Notes: generated from the letters alone by a model not told the origin. Counted from the stretch's first letter, positions 16,352 to 26,661 are shown. The stretch: 64,000 bases of DNA from Streptomyces durmitorensis (GCF_023498005.1 NZ_CP097289.1:8308001-8372000), one strand, 5' to 3'. Made by a program: numbers and translations.

Positions 16352-17734
16352 TTACAGCGCCGGATACGCGTTGTTCAGGAGCTCCTGGAACTGGGCCGAG
16401 AACCACTTCCCGGAGATCGGCGCGTCCGGGAGCGCGCCGGAGGGGTTGAAGCCGTTGCGGGGATTGCCCTCGTACGTCGGGTCACACATGCGGTCGAAGC
16501 CCTTGCCCTCGTCGTTCGGGATCTCCTTGCTCGATCCGTCGGACTCACCCGGCGGCTTGATCCATACGTAGGCGTCGATGCCCGTCTCCGGGGCCGTCGT
16601 CGGCCGTTCACCGAGGCCCGCGCCGGACTGGTTGCACCAGTTGCCTATGTGGATGCGCCGGTCGTTGCGACCGCCCTCCACGTAGGTGTTGACGTCCGTG
16701 GTGGGACCGGGGCCCGCAGGCCGGGCCGCGCCGCCCCAGCCGTTGCGGGAGGTGTCGATCAGCATGCCGATGTCGGACCTGAAGCCGGTGGAGACGAGCT
16801 GGCCCCGGAACGACTGGGCGAAGGAGAGCTCGTCGACGGAGCGGTTCCAGTCGACCCATGTGGACTCGCGGACCGACCGGCCGTTGACGGTGTCGCCGAT
16901 CTTGAAGTTGCTCTCCTTGAGGGCGCTGTAGTTGGCCGTGTTGGTGATGAAGCCGTGCACGTTGTCGACGCTGCCGCCGTCGGCGGTCGCCGCCTGGTGC
17001 ATGACCTGGGCGGACGCGGCGAAGTTGTCGTCCCAGCCGATCCAGCCGTGGTGGCCCGCGTCCACGTAGTTGTAGACGTTCGGGACGGCGCCGAGCTTGC
17101 GCAGGGCGTAGCCGACGCCCTTCACGTAGTTGCCGTTGGCCTTCATCACGTCGCACTGGGGTGTCGCGGTGGGGCGCCCGCCGGTGTTGGTGACCAGGTT
17201 GGGCAGCGAGTCGATCTCGACGGTCGTGACGATGCGCAGGTTCGCGTACTTGGCGTCGGCGAGGATCGCGGCGATCGGGTCGATGTAGTCGGTCTGGTAC
17301 TTGCCGATCTCGGTGGGGCCGAGCTCGCCGTTGGAGGCGAGCGCGGCACAGTCCCGGCCCGGCAGGTTGTAGATGACCAACTGGATGACGCCCGCGCCCT
17401 GTTGGAGCGCCTCGTCGAGGTGGTCGCGCAGGCCCATCGAGTCTCCCGCGCCCTCGATCGCGGCGATCCGGTCGAGCCAGACGCCGGTGGGCTGGTCCGC
17501 GATGGCGTCGCCGCCCGGCTCGGCGGCGGCCTTCGCCGACCACTCGGGGTTCACATAGGGCTTGGCGCCCGCGTACGGGTTGTCGACGCGCGCCGCCGCC
17601 GCTTGGGCCGCGGCCGTGCCGCCCGGACTGTCGCCCACGGCGAGCGCGGTGCCGCCGGTCGTGGCGAGGACGGTGGCCAGTGCGGCCAGGAAGAGGGTGC
17701 GGGATCTGCGGTGCCTGGTGTGCGTGCGGCTCAT
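16352..17734 (-). CDS. Secreted GH6 cellulase, probably a cellobiohydrolase
   Basis: A 460-residue enzyme. Residues 1-32 form a signal peptide. The catalytic domain starts near residue 50 and has IYNLPGRDCAALASNGELG (about 121-139, with Asp128) and TTVEIDSLPNLVTN (about 170-183, with Asp175), where the Ile in EIDSL is typical of exo-acting GH6 enzymes such as Thermobifida Cel6B (endoglucanases usually have EPDSL). The long HHGWIGWDDNF loop also suits an exo-enzyme. No CBM2 or other cellulose-binding module is present, which is unusual for Streptomyces. It follows the GH5 gene by 88 bp with no clear promoter, so both probably share one transcript. Confidence 0.88.
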   Translation of the reverse strand: MSRTHTRHRRSRTLFLAALATVLATTGGTALAVGDSPGGTAAAQAAAARVDNPYAGAKPYVNPEWSAKAAAEPGGDAIADQPTGVWLDRIAAIEGAGDSMGLRDHLDEALQQGAGVIQLVIYNLPGRDCAALASNGELGPTEIGKYQTDYIDPIAAILADAKYANLRIVTTVEIDSLPNLVTNTGGRPTATPQCDVMKANGNYVKGVGYALRKLGAVPNVYNYVDAGHHGWIGWDDNFAASAQVMHQAATADGGSVDNVHGFITNTANYSALKESNFKIGDTVNGRSVRESTWVDWNRSVDELSFAQSFRGQLVSTGFRSDIGMLIDTSRNGWGGAARPAGPGPTTDVNTYVEGGRNDRRIHIGNWCNQSGAGLGERPTTAPETGIDAYVWIKPPGESDGSSKEIPNDEGKGFDRMCDPTYEGNPRNGFNPSGALPDAPISGKWFSAQFQELLNNAYPAL

Positions 17735-17761
17735 GGTGGGGGTGCTTCCCTTCGGACGGTT

Positions 17762-17822
17762 CGGATGGGTCGTACGGATCGGATGGGTCGTACGAGTCAG
17801 ACGGACGGGTCAGACGGACGGG
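17762..17822. repeat. Short tandem repeats in the GH5-GH6 gap
   Basis: CGGATGGGTCGTACG occurs twice in tandem from 17762, followed by two copies of GTCAGACGGACGG ending at 17822. The block fills most of the 88-bp gap. No promoter or hairpin with clear meaning is visible. Confidence 0.5.
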
Positions 17823-18995
17823 TCAGCTTTGGAGCGCGGCCAGATGGTCGCGGAGCCCGGCGCCGAACGCCGTGGGTGTGCCGTCGTAGGAGCTGATCAG
17901 GGCAGGCCCCGACGAGCAGTCCCAGGTGTTCCAGGTCCAGCCGAGATACGAGGCCTGGTGCGCGTCGAGCCACTTCATGACGGAGTCGATGAAGCCGTGG
18001 GAGCAGGTGTTCTCGCCGATCTCGCCCGCCACGAGCGGGACTTCGGCGGCGACCGGCGCGAGCTGGGCGTCCCAGCAGCTGCTGGTGGAGCAGGTGTTGA
18101 AGTTGTAGACGTGCCAGGCCGCGGCGAGATTGCCCGCCGGGTCCGTCGGCGCGTGCTCCAGCCAGCCGCTGAGATCGTTCGAGTACGCGATGCCGGCCGC
18201 GAGCACGAGATTCTTCGCGCCCGTGTCACGCACCGCGTCGAGCAGGTCCTGCATGCCGGCGACCTCGTAGCCGATGCCGGGGCAGGTGCCGCCGTCCCGC
18301 CAGCAGACCCAGGCCTGCTCGGTGGTGGGCGTCGCGCGGTCCGGATAGGGCTCGTTGAACAGGTCGAGGACGACCGCCGGATCGTCCTTGAAGGTGTTCG
18401 CGACCGACGTCCAGAACGCCGGGGTGTACCGCGCGTTCGGCATCGGCTTCTGGCAGCTGGCGTGCACGTCCGGGCAGCCCGCCGAGTTGCCGGTGTACTG
18501 GCCGTGGGACCAGTGCAGTTCGACGATCGGGGTCATGCCGTGGTCCTGGACGCGCCGGGCCAACTCCTCGATGGCGGATGTGTAGTTGGCGCCCGCGTAG
18601 CGCGGGTCGATGTTGTCGGTTCCCAGCCAGCACTCCTCGTTGAGCGGGATGCGTACGGTGTTGGCCTTCCAGTCCGCGATGGCCTTGACGGAGGCGTCGT
18701 CGACGGGGCCGTCGAAGATGCCGTAGCCCTGGACACACGCGAACTCGCCGCCGGAGCGGTTGACGCCGAGCAGCCGGTGCGCGGCGCCGTCGGCGTCGAC
18801 GAGCCGGTTGCCCTCGGCGTGCAGCACGGGGGGTGCTGCCGCCGCGGCCTGCGCCGCGACCGCCGTCGGCAGGGCGGAGGGCGTCGCGAGTCCGGCGGCG
18901 ATGAGGACGGCGCCCGCGAGCACGGCGAGGGTGCGGAGCAGATGCGAGGGGCGGAGCAGGCGCGGGGGACGGAGCAGATGCGGGGGGCGGGGCAT
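17823..18995 (-). CDS. Secreted GH5 endoglucanase-type hydrolase
   Basis: A 390-residue GH5 enzyme. The likely start is the ATG at 18995 behind GAGGAGTCGCTC; the first in-frame ATG at 19031 would lie in the operator region and spoil the signal peptide. The N-terminus is rich in PRPPHLLRP repeats, then a signal peptide. The TIM barrel has [11 protein letters not shown], the acid/base Glu in [10 protein letters not shown] and the nucleophile Glu in [13 protein letters not shown], with many Cys. It probably cuts beta-1,4-glucan or glucomannan. It is divergent from GH48, and its upstream region carries both an ECF-type promoter and a degenerate CebR box. Confidence 0.86.
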   Translation of the reverse strand: MPRPPHLLRPPRLLRPSHLLRTLAVLAGAVLIAAGLATPSALPTAVAAQAAAAAPPVLHAEGNRLVDADGAAHRLLGVNRSGGEFACVQGYGIFDGPVDDASVKAIADWKANTVRIPLNEECWLGTDNIDPRYAGANYTSAIEELARRVQDHGMTPIVELHWSHGQYTGNSAGCPDVHASCQKPMPNARYTPAFWTSVANTFKDDPAVVLDLFNEPYPDRATPTTEQAWVCWRDGGTCPGIGYEVAGMQDLLDAVRDTGAKNLVLAAGIAYSNDLSGWLEHAPTDPAGNLAAAWHVYNFNTCSTSSCWDAQLAPVAAEVPLVAGEIGENTCSHGFIDSVMKWLDAHQASYLGWTWNTWDCSSGPALISSYDGTPTAFGAGLRDHLAALQS

Positions 18996-19016
18996 GAGCG
19001 ACTCCTCGGATCGAAC

Positions 19017-19030
19017 CGGAATCGCTCCCA
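19017..19030. promoter_or_regulatory. Degenerate CebR-like box before the GH5 gene
   Basis: CGGAATCGCTCCCA matches the consensus TGGGAGCGCTCCCA at 11 of 14 positions; the right half is perfect. It lies downstream of the predicted ECF promoter start and upstream of the GH5 ribosome-binding site, a roadblock position. Confidence 0.45.
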
Positions 19031-19051
19031 CTGGTGCCGTGGAAGCTAGCA

Positions 19052-19082
19052 GGAAGTCGCCGCCGAGAACAGAAAGGTTGGC
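19052..19082 (-). promoter_or_regulatory. Putative ECF-type promoter of the GH5-GH6 operon
   Basis: On the minus strand GCCAACC (complement of 19076-19082), 17 nt, then GACTTCC (complement of 19052-19058). One mismatch to the GGCAACC -35 consensus. Confidence 0.52.
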
Positions 19083-19110
19083 GGGTTTCTCAGATTTCTC
19101 GGATCGCCGC

Positions 19111-19128
19111 TGTCGAATTCATTCGACA
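19111..19128. promoter_or_regulatory. Perfect inverted repeat TGTCGAATTCATTCGACA
   Basis: Two 8-bp arms with a 2-bp spacer in the divergent GH5/GH48 region. The arm TGTCGAA matches the half-site of the GH51 operator motif (TATGTCGAAC), so the same unknown regulator may bind here. Confidence 0.5.
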
Positions 19129-19150
19129 ACTCCCTTTCGTGTGCGGGCTC

Positions 19151-19192
19151 TTGACATCGCGCCCGTCCGGCTGAATTTTGGGAGCGCTCCCA
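19151..19192 (+). promoter_or_regulatory. GH48-GH74 promoter with CebR box
   Basis: TTGACA (19151-19156) is followed 15-17 nt later by AT-rich TGAATTTT, and then by TGGGAGCGCTCCCA (19179-19192), an exact match to the CebR operator of Streptomyces. CebR is a LacI-family repressor released by cello-oligosaccharides. The box overlaps the predicted transcription start. Confidence 0.78.
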
Positions 19193-19254
19193 CTGGTTCC
19201 CTCGCTCCCCAAGCGGAGCGCGCCCCCCATCGATCCTTCAGGAGACAACCCCGC

Positions 19255-21297
19255 ATGTCCGCATTCCCTCGTTCCCCCCGCCCCGGCCCCTCCAGACCGG
19301 AAATCAGCCGCCGAAATCTGCTCGCCCTGGGCGCCGGAGCCGCGCTGGCCCCCGTCATCGTGGCGCTCAACCCCGCAGGCCACAGCGCCTATGCGGCGAC
19401 CGCGGCCACCGAGTACGAGCAGCGCTTCCTCGACCTCTACGCGAAGATCACCGATTCCGCGAACGGCTATTTCTCGCCGGACGGTATTCCGTACCACTCC
19501 GTCGAAACCCTCATTGTCGAAGCCCCCGACCACGGCCACGAGACGACATCCGAGGCATACAGCTATCTGCTCTGGCTGCAAGCCATGTACGGCAAGGTCA
19601 GCGGCGACTGGACACGATTCAACGCAGCCTGGGAAACCATGGAGAAATTCATGATCCCGACCCATGCCGACCAGCCGACGAACAGTTTCTACAATGCGGC
19701 GAAACCGGCCACCTACGCCCCCGAGCACGACCAGCCCGCGCAGTACCCGGCCCGGCTCGACCCCGCGATCCAGGCCGGCGCAGACCCGATAGCCGCCGAG
19801 CTGAAGAGCGCGTACGGCACCGACGACATCTACGGCATGCACTGGCTCCAGGACGTCGACAACGTCTACGGCTACGGCGGCGACGCCGCTGGTCCCGTCT
19901 ACATCAACACCTTCCAGCGCGGCCCCCAGGAGTCGGTCTGGGAGACCGTCCCGCACCCCACTCGCGACGAGTTCGAGCACGGCGGCAGGAACGGCTACCT
20001 CGACCTGTTCACCGGGGACGCCTCCTACGCCAAGCAGTGGAAGTACACCAACGCCCCCGACGCCGACGCCCGCGCCGTGCAGGCCGCCTACTGGGCTCAT
20101 GTGTGGGCCTCGGCCCAGGGCAAGGAGTCCGAGGTCGCGGCCACGGTCGCCAAGGCGGCCAAGATGGGCGACTACCTGCGCTACGCCCTGTTCGACAAGT
20201 ACTTCAAGTCCATCGGCGACTGCACCGACCCGTCCGGCTGCGCGCCGGGCAGCGGCAAGAACAGCTCGCACTACCTGCTGTCCTGGTACTACGCCTGGGG
20301 CGGCGCCACCGACACCTCGGCGGGCTGGGCCTGGCGCATCGGGTCGAGCCACAGCCACGGCGGATACCAGAACCCCCTGGCCGCCTTCGCCCTGAGCGCC
20401 TACGCCCCGCTTGCCCCCAGGTCGGCATCCGGCAAGGCCGACTGGACCAAGAGCCTGACCCGGCAGATCGAGTTCTACCGCTGGCTCCAGTCCGCCGAAG
20501 GCGCTATCGCGGGCGGCGCCACCAACAGCTGGCAGGGCAGCTACGCCGAGCCCCCGGCCGGGACCCCCACCTTCTACGGCATGGCCTACGACGAGAAGCC
20601 CGTCTACCACGACCCGCCGTCCAACCAGTGGTTCGGCTTCCAGGCATGGTCGATGGAGCGGGTCGCCGAGTACCTCCACGAGACCGACGACCCCGCCGCG
20701 AAGACGGTCATGGACAAGTGGGTGGCGTGGGCGCTGTCCGAGACGAAGATCGCCGCCGACGGCACGTACACCTTCCCCTCGACCCTGAAGTGGTCCGGAA
20801 AGCCCGACACCTGGACCCCGTCAAACCCCGGCGCCAACACGGGACTTCACGTCTCCGTCGTCGACCGCACGAACGACGTGGGCGTCGCCGCCGCCTACGC
20901 CAAGACCCTCACGTACTACGCCGCCGCCACCGGCCACAGCGCGGCCGCCACCACGGCCAAGGCCCTCCTGGACGGCATGTGGCAGCACCACCAGGACCCG
21001 CTCGGCATCGCCGTGCCCGAGAGCCGCGCCGACTACAACCGGTTCGACGACGCGGTGTACGTCCCCAGCGGCTGGACCGGCACCATGCCGAACGGCGACA
21101 CCATCGACTCCGGGTCCGACTTCGCCTCCATCCGCTCCTTCTACCGCGACGACCCCGACTGGCCGAAGGTCGAGGCCTACCTCGCCGGGGGAGCGGCACC
21201 GCAGTTCACCTACCACCGCTTCTGGGCGCAGGCCGACATCGCGCTGGCCATGGGCGCGTACGCGGAGCTCCTCGAACCGGGGCCGGGGTCGCGGTGA
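19255..21297 (+). CDS. Secreted GH48 reducing-end cellobiohydrolase (Tat signal)
   Basis: A 680-residue exo-cellulase. The ATG follows AGGAGACAACCCCGC. Residues 17-50 ([22 protein letters not shown]...AYAA) are a Tat signal, whereas many GH48 enzymes use Sec. The catalytic domain spans nearly the whole mature protein: [24 protein letters not shown] (residues 78-101, with the presumed acid Glu100 in TSEA), and [15 protein letters not shown]. There is no CBM or dockerin. Its stop overlaps the GTG of the GH74 gene by 4 bp, so cellulose and xyloglucan enzymes are made together under the CebR box. Confidence 0.93.
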   Translation: MSAFPRSPRPGPSRPEISRRNLLALGAGAALAPVIVALNPAGHSAYAATAATEYEQRFLDLYAKITDSANGYFSPDGIPYHSVETLIVEAPDHGHETTSEAYSYLLWLQAMYGKVSGDWTRFNAAWETMEKFMIPTHADQPTNSFYNAAKPATYAPEHDQPAQYPARLDPAIQAGADPIAAELKSAYGTDDIYGMHWLQDVDNVYGYGGDAAGPVYINTFQRGPQESVWETVPHPTRDEFEHGGRNGYLDLFTGDASYAKQWKYTNAPDADARAVQAAYWAHVWASAQGKESEVAATVAKAAKMGDYLRYALFDKYFKSIGDCTDPSGCAPGSGKNSSHYLLSWYYAWGGATDTSAGWAWRIGSSHSHGGYQNPLAAFALSAYAPLAPRSASGKADWTKSLTRQIEFYRWLQSAEGAIAGGATNSWQGSYAEPPAGTPTFYGMAYDEKPVYHDPPSNQWFGFQAWSMERVAEYLHETDDPAAKTVMDKWVAWALSETKIAADGTYTFPSTLKWSGKPDTWTPSNPGANTGLHVSVVDRTNDVGVAAAYAKTLTYYAAATGHSAAATTAKALLDGMWQHHQDPLGIAVPESRADYNRFDDAVYVPSGWTGTMPNGDTIDSGSDFASIRSFYRDDPDWPKVEAYLAGGAAPQFTYHRFWAQADIALAMGAYAELLEPGPGSR

Positions 21298-23600
21298 CCG
21301 GCCGCGGGACGCGCGGCGGAAAGCTGCTCGGCGCCCTCTGCCTGATCCCGGGGATGCTGCTCGTGGCCGCCCCGTCCTCGGGGGCCGACGACGCCGAGGA
21401 GAAGGCATCGGCCGCGTACACCTGGAAGAACGTCCGCGTGGACGGCGGCGGCTTCGTCCCCGGCATCGTCTTCAACCGGGCCGAGAAGAACCTCGCCTAC
21501 GCCCGTACCGACATCGGCGGCGCCTACCGCTGGCAGGAGTCGTCCCGGACCTGGACCCCGCTGCTCGACTCGGTGGGCTGGGACGACTGGGGTCACACCG
21601 GCGTCGTGAGCATCGCGTCCGACACCGTCGAACCGGACAAGGTGTACGCCGCCGTGGGCACCTACACGAACGACTGGGACCCCGGCAAGGGCGCCGTCCT
21701 GCGCTCCGCCGACCGGGGCGAGACCTGGAAGAAGGCCGACCTTCCGTTCAAGCTCGGCGGGAACATGCCGGGCCGCGGCATGGGCGAGCGCCTCGCCGTC
21801 GACCCGCACGACAACCGCGTGCTGTACCTCGGGGCGCCGAGCGGCCACGGCCTGTGGCGCTCCACCGACTCCGGCGCCAGCTGGTCGGAGGTGACCGCGT
21901 TCCCCAACCCCGGCAACTACCAGCAGGATCCGGGGGACTCCACCGGCTACGCCTCCGACAACCAGGGCATCGCCTGGGTCACTTTCGACGAGTCGACGGG
22001 CACGTCGGGATCGCCCACCAGGACCGTCTACGTGGGCGTCGCCGACAAGGAGAACGCCGTCTACCGCTCGACCGACGCGGGCGCCACCTGGACCCGCCTC
22101 GCGGACCAGCCCACGGGACACCTCGCCCACAAGGGCGTGCTCGACGCGGAGAACGGCTACCTCTACCTCGCCTACAGCGACAAGGGCGGCCCCTACGACG
22201 GCGGCAAGGGCCAGGTGTGGCGGTACGCGACGCGCACCGGCGAGTGGAAGAACATCAGCCCCGCCACCGACGCCGACACCTACTACGGCTACAGCGGACT
22301 GACCGTCGACCGGCAGCATCCGGGCACCGTCATGGTCACCGGCTACAGCTCATGGTTCCCCGACACCCAGATCTTCCGCTCCACCGACAGTGGCGGAAGC
22401 TGGACCGGCGCCTGGAGCTACGCGGCCTATCCCGAGCGCACCAACCGCTACACCATGGACGTCTCGTCCGTGCCGTGGCTGTCGTGGGGCGCGAACCCCG
22501 CGCCACCCGAACAGAGCCCCAAACTGGGCTGGATGACCGAGGCCCTGGAGATCGACCCCTTCGACTCCGACCGGATGATGTATGGCACCGGGGCCACCGT
22601 CTACGGCACCAGAAACCTTCAACAGTGGGACAGCGGCGGCAAGTTCACCATCACCCCGATGGTGGAGGGTCTGGAGGAGACCGCAGTCAACGACCTCGCG
22701 GTGCCGGCCTCCGGGGCGCCGCTGCTCAGCGCGCTCGGCGACATCGGCGGCTTCCGGCACGCGGATGTCACCACGGTGCCGCCCCTGATGTACACCGAGC
22801 CGAACTTCACCACCACGACGAGCCTCGACCACGCCGAGTCCGACCCGGACACGGTCGTGCGCGTCGGCCAGCTCGACAGCGGTCCGCGCATCGCTTTCTC
22901 CGGCGACAACGGCGCCAACTGGTCTGCGGGCAAGGAGCCTTCGGGAGTCTCCGGCGGCGGCACGGTCGCCGCGTCCGCCGACGGCAGCCGCTTCGTGTGG
23001 AGCCCGGACGGCACGGGCGTACACACCAGCGGTGACCGGGGCGCGTCGTGGACGGCGTCCTCCGGCATCCCGCAGGGCGCGGTCGTCGAGTCCGACCGGG
23101 CAGAGCCGAAGACGTTTTATGGCTTCAAGTCCGGGACCTTCTATGTCAGTACGGACGGCGGGGCGAGCTTCACGGCGAAGGCGTCCACCGGTCTTCCCGC
23201 CGAGGGGCCGGTGCGCTTCAAGGCCGTACCGGGGAAGGCGGGGGACATCTGGCTCGCGGGCGGAAAGGCCGGCGGGACGTACGGTCTGTGGCACTCGACG
23301 GACTCCGGCGCGACCTTCACCCGCGTCCAGGGCGTCGAGGAGGCCGACACGATCGGCTTCGGCAAGGCCGCGCCGGGATCGGAGCACCAGACGCTCTACA
23401 CCAGCGCGAGGATCGACGGGGTGCGCGGCATCTTCCGTTCCACCGACGCGGGCGAGAGCTGGCTGCGCATCAACGACGACGCCCACCAGTGGGGCTGGAC
23501 CGGCGCGGCCATCACCGGTGATCCACGGATCTACGGGCGGGTGTACGTGTCCACGAACGGCCGTGGCATTGTTTACGGGGACGACAACTCCCCCGGCTGA
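21294..23600 (+). CDS. Secreted GH74 xyloglucanase
   Basis: A 768-residue endo-xyloglucanase with two seven-bladed propeller domains. The GTG overlaps the GH48 stop; residues 1-30 are a signal peptide ending near PSSGA. The two catalytic aspartates are recognisable in [11 protein letters not shown] (Asp73) and LGDIGGFRH (Asp483). Repeated [13 protein letters not shown] blades occur throughout. No CBM is attached. It should cut xyloglucan into oligosaccharides that the GH31/GH3/GH42 and LplABC-like system at 52-64 kb can import and finish. Confidence 0.92.
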   Translation: MTGRGTRGGKLLGALCLIPGMLLVAAPSSGADDAEEKASAAYTWKNVRVDGGGFVPGIVFNRAEKNLAYARTDIGGAYRWQESSRTWTPLLDSVGWDDWGHTGVVSIASDTVEPDKVYAAVGTYTNDWDPGKGAVLRSADRGETWKKADLPFKLGGNMPGRGMGERLAVDPHDNRVLYLGAPSGHGLWRSTDSGASWSEVTAFPNPGNYQQDPGDSTGYASDNQGIAWVTFDESTGTSGSPTRTVYVGVADKENAVYRSTDAGATWTRLADQPTGHLAHKGVLDAENGYLYLAYSDKGGPYDGGKGQVWRYATRTGEWKNISPATDADTYYGYSGLTVDRQHPGTVMVTGYSSWFPDTQIFRSTDSGGSWTGAWSYAAYPERTNRYTMDVSSVPWLSWGANPAPPEQSPKLGWMTEALEIDPFDSDRMMYGTGATVYGTRNLQQWDSGGKFTITPMVEGLEETAVNDLAVPASGAPLLSALGDIGGFRHADVTTVPPLMYTEPNFTTTTSLDHAESDPDTVVRVGQLDSGPRIAFSGDNGANWSAGKEPSGVSGGGTVAASADGSRFVWSPDGTGVHTSGDRGASWTASSGIPQGAVVESDRAEPKTFYGFKSGTFYVSTDGGASFTAKASTGLPAEGPVRFKAVPGKAGDIWLAGGKAGGTYGLWHSTDSGATFTRVQGVEEADTIGFGKAAPGSEHQTLYTSARIDGVRGIFRSTDAGESWLRINDDAHQWGWTGAAITGDPRIYGRVYVSTNGRGIVYGDDNSPG

Positions 23601-23609
23601 CAGGGGTAG

Positions 23610-23623
23610 TCGAAGCGCTTCGA
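23610..23623. promoter_or_regulatory. LacI-type operator TCGAAGCGCTTCGA (upstream copy)
   Basis: Perfect 14-bp palindrome between the GH74 stop and the LacI regulator, upstream of the regulator's -35. Same sequence as at 45721, 58840 and 59010. Confidence 0.72.
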
Positions 23624-23631
23624 CACGCCTA

Positions 23632-23660
23632 TGGACAGCACATGGGTGTCCCTCTAGGGT
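23632..23660 (+). promoter_or_regulatory. Putative promoter of the LacI regulator
   Basis: TGGACA (23632-23637), 17-nt spacer, TAGGGT (23655-23660), flanked on both sides by TCGAAGCGCTTCG operators, which points to autoregulation. Confidence 0.45.
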
Positions 23661-23675
23661 CGAGAGGGCCCCACG

Positions 23676-23688
23676 TCGAAGCGCTTCG
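23676..23688. promoter_or_regulatory. LacI-type operator TCGAAGCGCTTCG (downstream copy)
   Basis: Second copy in the regulator's leader, lacking only the final A. The two copies are 66 bp apart, compatible with looping. Confidence 0.68.
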
Positions 23689-23728
23689 CCACCGCCTCAC
23701 GACCTGTCGATCTGTCTGGGAGAGCCGC

Positions 23729-24739
23729 ATGGTCACCCTTGCCGAGGTAGCCCACCACGCCGGAGTCTCGGCCAGCACGGTGAGCTACGTACTCAGCGGC
23801 AAGCGGTCCATCTCGGCCTCCACCAAGGACCGCGTCGAACAGTCCATCCGGGAGCTCGGCTACCACCCGAACGCCGGCGCCCGTGCCCTGGCCAGCAGCA
23901 GGTCCAACATCATCGCGCTGATGGTGCCGCTGCGCACCGACATGTACGTGCCGGTGATGATGGAGATAGCCATCGCCGTCGCCACCACCGCACGCACCCA
24001 TGGGTACGACGTGCTGCTCCTGACCGGCGAGGAGGGCCCCGAGGCGGTCCGCCGCATCGAGGGCAGCGCGCTCGCCGACGCGATGATCCTGATGGACGTG
24101 GAGCTGGACGACGAGCGGCTTCCGCTGATCCGCGAGACGGACCGGCCCGCCGTCCTCATCGGCCTGCCCGCCGACCCCACGGGCCTGACCTGCGTCGACC
24201 TCGACTTCGTGGCGACCGGCGCACAGTGCGTGGACCACCTCTTCGAGCTGGGCCACCGCGAGATCGCCGTGATCGGCGAGGCGCCCGCGGTGTACGAACG
24301 GCACACCGGGTTCGCCGAGCGCACCCTGGACGGGCTGCGCGCGCGGGCCCGTGAGCACGGGGTGCGGGTGCTGCACCGGCCCTGCGAGGGGACGTACGAC
24401 GCACTCGCCGCGACCCTGGCAAGGATCTTCGACGAACGCCCCGGCACCACGGGGTTCGTCGTGCAGAACGAATCGGCCGTGGAACCCCTCCTGAGCCTGC
24501 TGCGCCGGCAGGGCCGTGCCATCCCCGAAGACGTCTCCGTCATCGCCATCTGCCCCGACCAGGTCGCCACCCAGGCCTCGGTGCGCCTCACCTCCGTCGC
24601 CATCCCCGCACAGGAGATGGGACGGCAGGCGGTGGAGCAGGTCGTCGCGAAGCTGCGGGGGCAGGGTGCCGATGAAGTCGCCCTGCTCGTACCGGAGTTG
24701 ACGGTGCGGGCGAGTTCGGGGCCCGGTCCCGCGAAGTAG
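23729..24739 (+). CDS. LacI-family regulator, likely master repressor of the xyloglucan/pectin uptake genes
   Basis: A 336-residue repressor. The ATG at 23729 is chosen because it directly opens the HTH (VTLAEVAHHAGVSASTVSYVLSGKRSISASTKDRV); the longer frame from 23642 would read through the operators. The hinge helix and AL-S-S segment follow (GARALASSRSN), then the effector-binding domain. Two TCGAAGCGCTTCG sites precede it, and the same palindrome stands before the binding-protein operon at 58782, the GH3 gene at 59091, the YesO-like gene at 45835 and (core only) the permease operon at 42146. The link between this protein and these sites rests on autoregulatory position; the effector is unknown. 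Confidence 0.88.
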   Translation: MVTLAEVAHHAGVSASTVSYVLSGKRSISASTKDRVEQSIRELGYHPNAGARALASSRSNIIALMVPLRTDMYVPVMMEIAIAVATTARTHGYDVLLLTGEEGPEAVRRIEGSALADAMILMDVELDDERLPLIRETDRPAVLIGLPADPTGLTCVDLDFVATGAQCVDHLFELGHREIAVIGEAPAVYERHTGFAERTLDGLRARAREHGVRVLHRPCEGTYDALAATLARIFDERPGTTGFVVQNESAVEPLLSLLRRQGRAIPEDVSVIAICPDQVATQASVRLTSVAIPAQEMGRQAVEQVVAKLRGQGADEVALLVPELTVRASSGPGPAK

Positions 24740-24759
24740 GGGCCGCTCGCCGGGGCGGC
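24740..24759. terminator. Weak hairpin between convergent LacI and PL11 genes
   Basis: GCCGC and GCGGC arms with an 8-nt loop lie within about 24741-24760. Only five base pairs and no T-run, so its role as terminator is a guess. Confidence 0.25.
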
Positions 24760-26661
24760 TCAGGGAGTGGAGACCACCGGGCGCGGCGCCTTCGCCATGC
24801 CGGATCCAATGAAGAAGCTCGGGTGCGGGGGCTGGTTGTAGGCCGTGTTCTGCCAGGCGAGCGCCGTGCGGTACTGGATGTCGTGGAGCAGTGTGGTGAT
24901 CTTCGTGCTGGTCTCGTGCGGGGTGGAGTAGATCCGCAGCGCCTTGTTGTCGGAGGTGCGCCACACGACTTCCTCGCGCCAGTCGCCGAGGATGTCGCCG
25001 GAGAGTGCCGGGGTCGCCTTAGTGCCGTTGTTGGACGCGACCGACGCCCCGGTCAGGAGGCGGGTCTCGCCGCCCGTGCCGTACTTGTCGATCCGGGTGC
25101 CGTCGAGGAGTTCACGGGTGGTGTCGCCGTCCCACCAGTTCACGAAGTTGACGCTGGACGGCTCGCGGCCGACCGACGCACCCGACGGTGAGCGCAGGGT
25201 GCTGTCCGCCGCGGACCACGACTCGGCGCCCGCCGAACCGGCGTAGATGTCGGCGGACACGCCCCGGCCGTTGTCGGAGCCGGACGCCGTGGTCCAAAGG
25301 CGCTGTCCCGTGCGGGCGTCGGCCATCCAGGAGCCCGGCTTGGAACTGTCCTCGGACACCTTGAAGTACTCCAGGCCGGTGCGGGACGGATCGAGGTCGC
25401 CGACGTGCCCGGCGTCGCCGTGCCCGAGCTTGGTCGTCCACAGGCCGCTGCCGTTGTCGTCGACGGTCATCGCGCCGTAGACGATCTCGTCCTTGCCGTC
25501 GTCGTCGACGTCCGCGACCGACAGGCTGTGGTTGCCCTGACCGTCGTAGCCCTTGCCGGTGTTCGTCGAGGAGTTGGTGTCGAAGGTCCAGCGCCGGGTG
25601 AAGGCTCCGCCACGCCAGTCCCAGGCGGCGATGACGGAGCGCGTGTAGTAGCCGCGCGCCATGATCAGGGACGGCCTGCTGCCGTCGAGATAGGCGGTCC
25701 CGGCGAGGAAGCGGTCCACGCGGTTGCCGTAACTGTCGCCCCAGGAGGCGACGTTGCCGCGCGCCGGGACGTAGTCGACCGTGTCCATCGCGGCGCCGGA
25801 CCGGCCGTCGAACATGGTCAGGTACTCGGGCCCGGCCAGGACGTAGCCGCTGGAGTTGCGGTGATCGGCGGACGAGCTGCCGATCACCGTGCCCGCGCCG
25901 TCCTTCGTGCCGTCCGCCGTCTTCAGGGCGACCTCGGCCCTGCCGTCACCGTCGTAGTCGTACACCTGGAACTGCGTGTAGTGCGCGCCCGAGCGGATGT
26001 TCCTGCCGAGGTCGATCCGCCACAGGCGGGTGCCGTCCAGCTTGATGCCGTCGACGACCGTGTTGCCGGTGTAGCCGGACTGGGAGTTGTCCTTGGCGTT
26101 GGTGGGCTGCCACTTCAGTACGAAGTCCAGGGCGCCGTCCCCGTCGAGATCGCCGACGGAGGCGTCGTTGGCCTCGTAGGTGTACGCCACGCCGTCCGGT
26201 GTCGTGCCACCGGCGGGCGGCGTGATCGGCACGTCCTTGTACCCGGCGCGGAACTGCACCGCGTGCACGGAGTCGCCCTGCTCGGTGCCGTCGACCACCG
26301 CGCGCACGGTGTAGTCGGCGCTGTTGGGGGCGCCCGCGTGGAAGTAGTTCGTCGAGCCCGTGACCGGCGAGGAGTTGACCTTCGTACCGCCCCGGTAGAC
26401 GTTGAAGGCCACGTCGTCGTCATCGGTGCCGAGCCAGCGCCAGCTGACCAGATTCCCGGCGTCGGTGTGCACGCTGACCACACCCCGGTCCAGCGCCTCG
26501 GCCTGCCGGGTGGTGGCCGCGGAGGAGGTGGACGACAGAGCGATGAGCCCACCGGCGGCGAGGGCGCCCGCGACGACAGCGGTGATCAGGACCCGGCCAC
26601 GGGCCCGCCGCCCTCTTCGTCCTCTGCGGCGGCGGCTTTCGGCGTACGGATGCTCGGCCAT
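24760..26661 (-). CDS. Secreted rhamnogalacturonan lyase, PL11 family
   Basis: A 633-residue lyase acting on the rhamnogalacturonan-I backbone. Residues 1-48 are an unusually Arg-rich N-region plus a signal peptide ending at SSAA. An N-terminal FnIII-like domain (about 55-140: VSVHTDAGNLVSWRWLGTDDDDVAFNVYRGG) precedes an eight-bladed propeller with repeated calcium loops of the DxDGDG type (DLDGDGALDF, 171-180; DYDGDGRAEV, 235-244). These are the PL11 hallmarks (Bacillus YesW/YesX). No extra binding module is visible. It has an ECF-type promoter immediately upstream and stands head-to-head with the ECF sigma factor gene. Confidence 0.93.
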   Translation of the reverse strand: MAEHPYAESRRRRGRRGRRARGRVLITAVVAGALAAGGLIALSSTSSAATTRQAEALDRGVVSVHTDAGNLVSWRWLGTDDDDVAFNVYRGGTKVNSSPVTGSTNYFHAGAPNSADYTVRAVVDGTEQGDSVHAVQFRAGYKDVPITPPAGGTTPDGVAYTYEANDASVGDLDGDGALDFVLKWQPTNAKDNSQSGYTGNTVVDGIKLDGTRLWRIDLGRNIRSGAHYTQFQVYDYDGDGRAEVALKTADGTKDGAGTVIGSSSADHRNSSGYVLAGPEYLTMFDGRSGAAMDTVDYVPARGNVASWGDSYGNRVDRFLAGTAYLDGSRPSLIMARGYYTRSVIAAWDWRGGAFTRRWTFDTNSSTNTGKGYDGQGNHSLSVADVDDDGKDEIVYGAMTVDDNGSGLWTTKLGHGDAGHVGDLDPSRTGLEYFKVSEDSSKPGSWMADARTGQRLWTTASGSDNGRGVSADIYAGSAGAESWSAADSTLRSPSGASVGREPSSVNFVNWWDGDTTRELLDGTRIDKYGTGGETRLLTGASVASNNGTKATPALSGDILGDWREEVVWRTSDNKALRIYSTPHETSTKITTLLHDIQYRTALAWQNTAYNQPPHPSFFIGSGMAKAPRPVVSTP

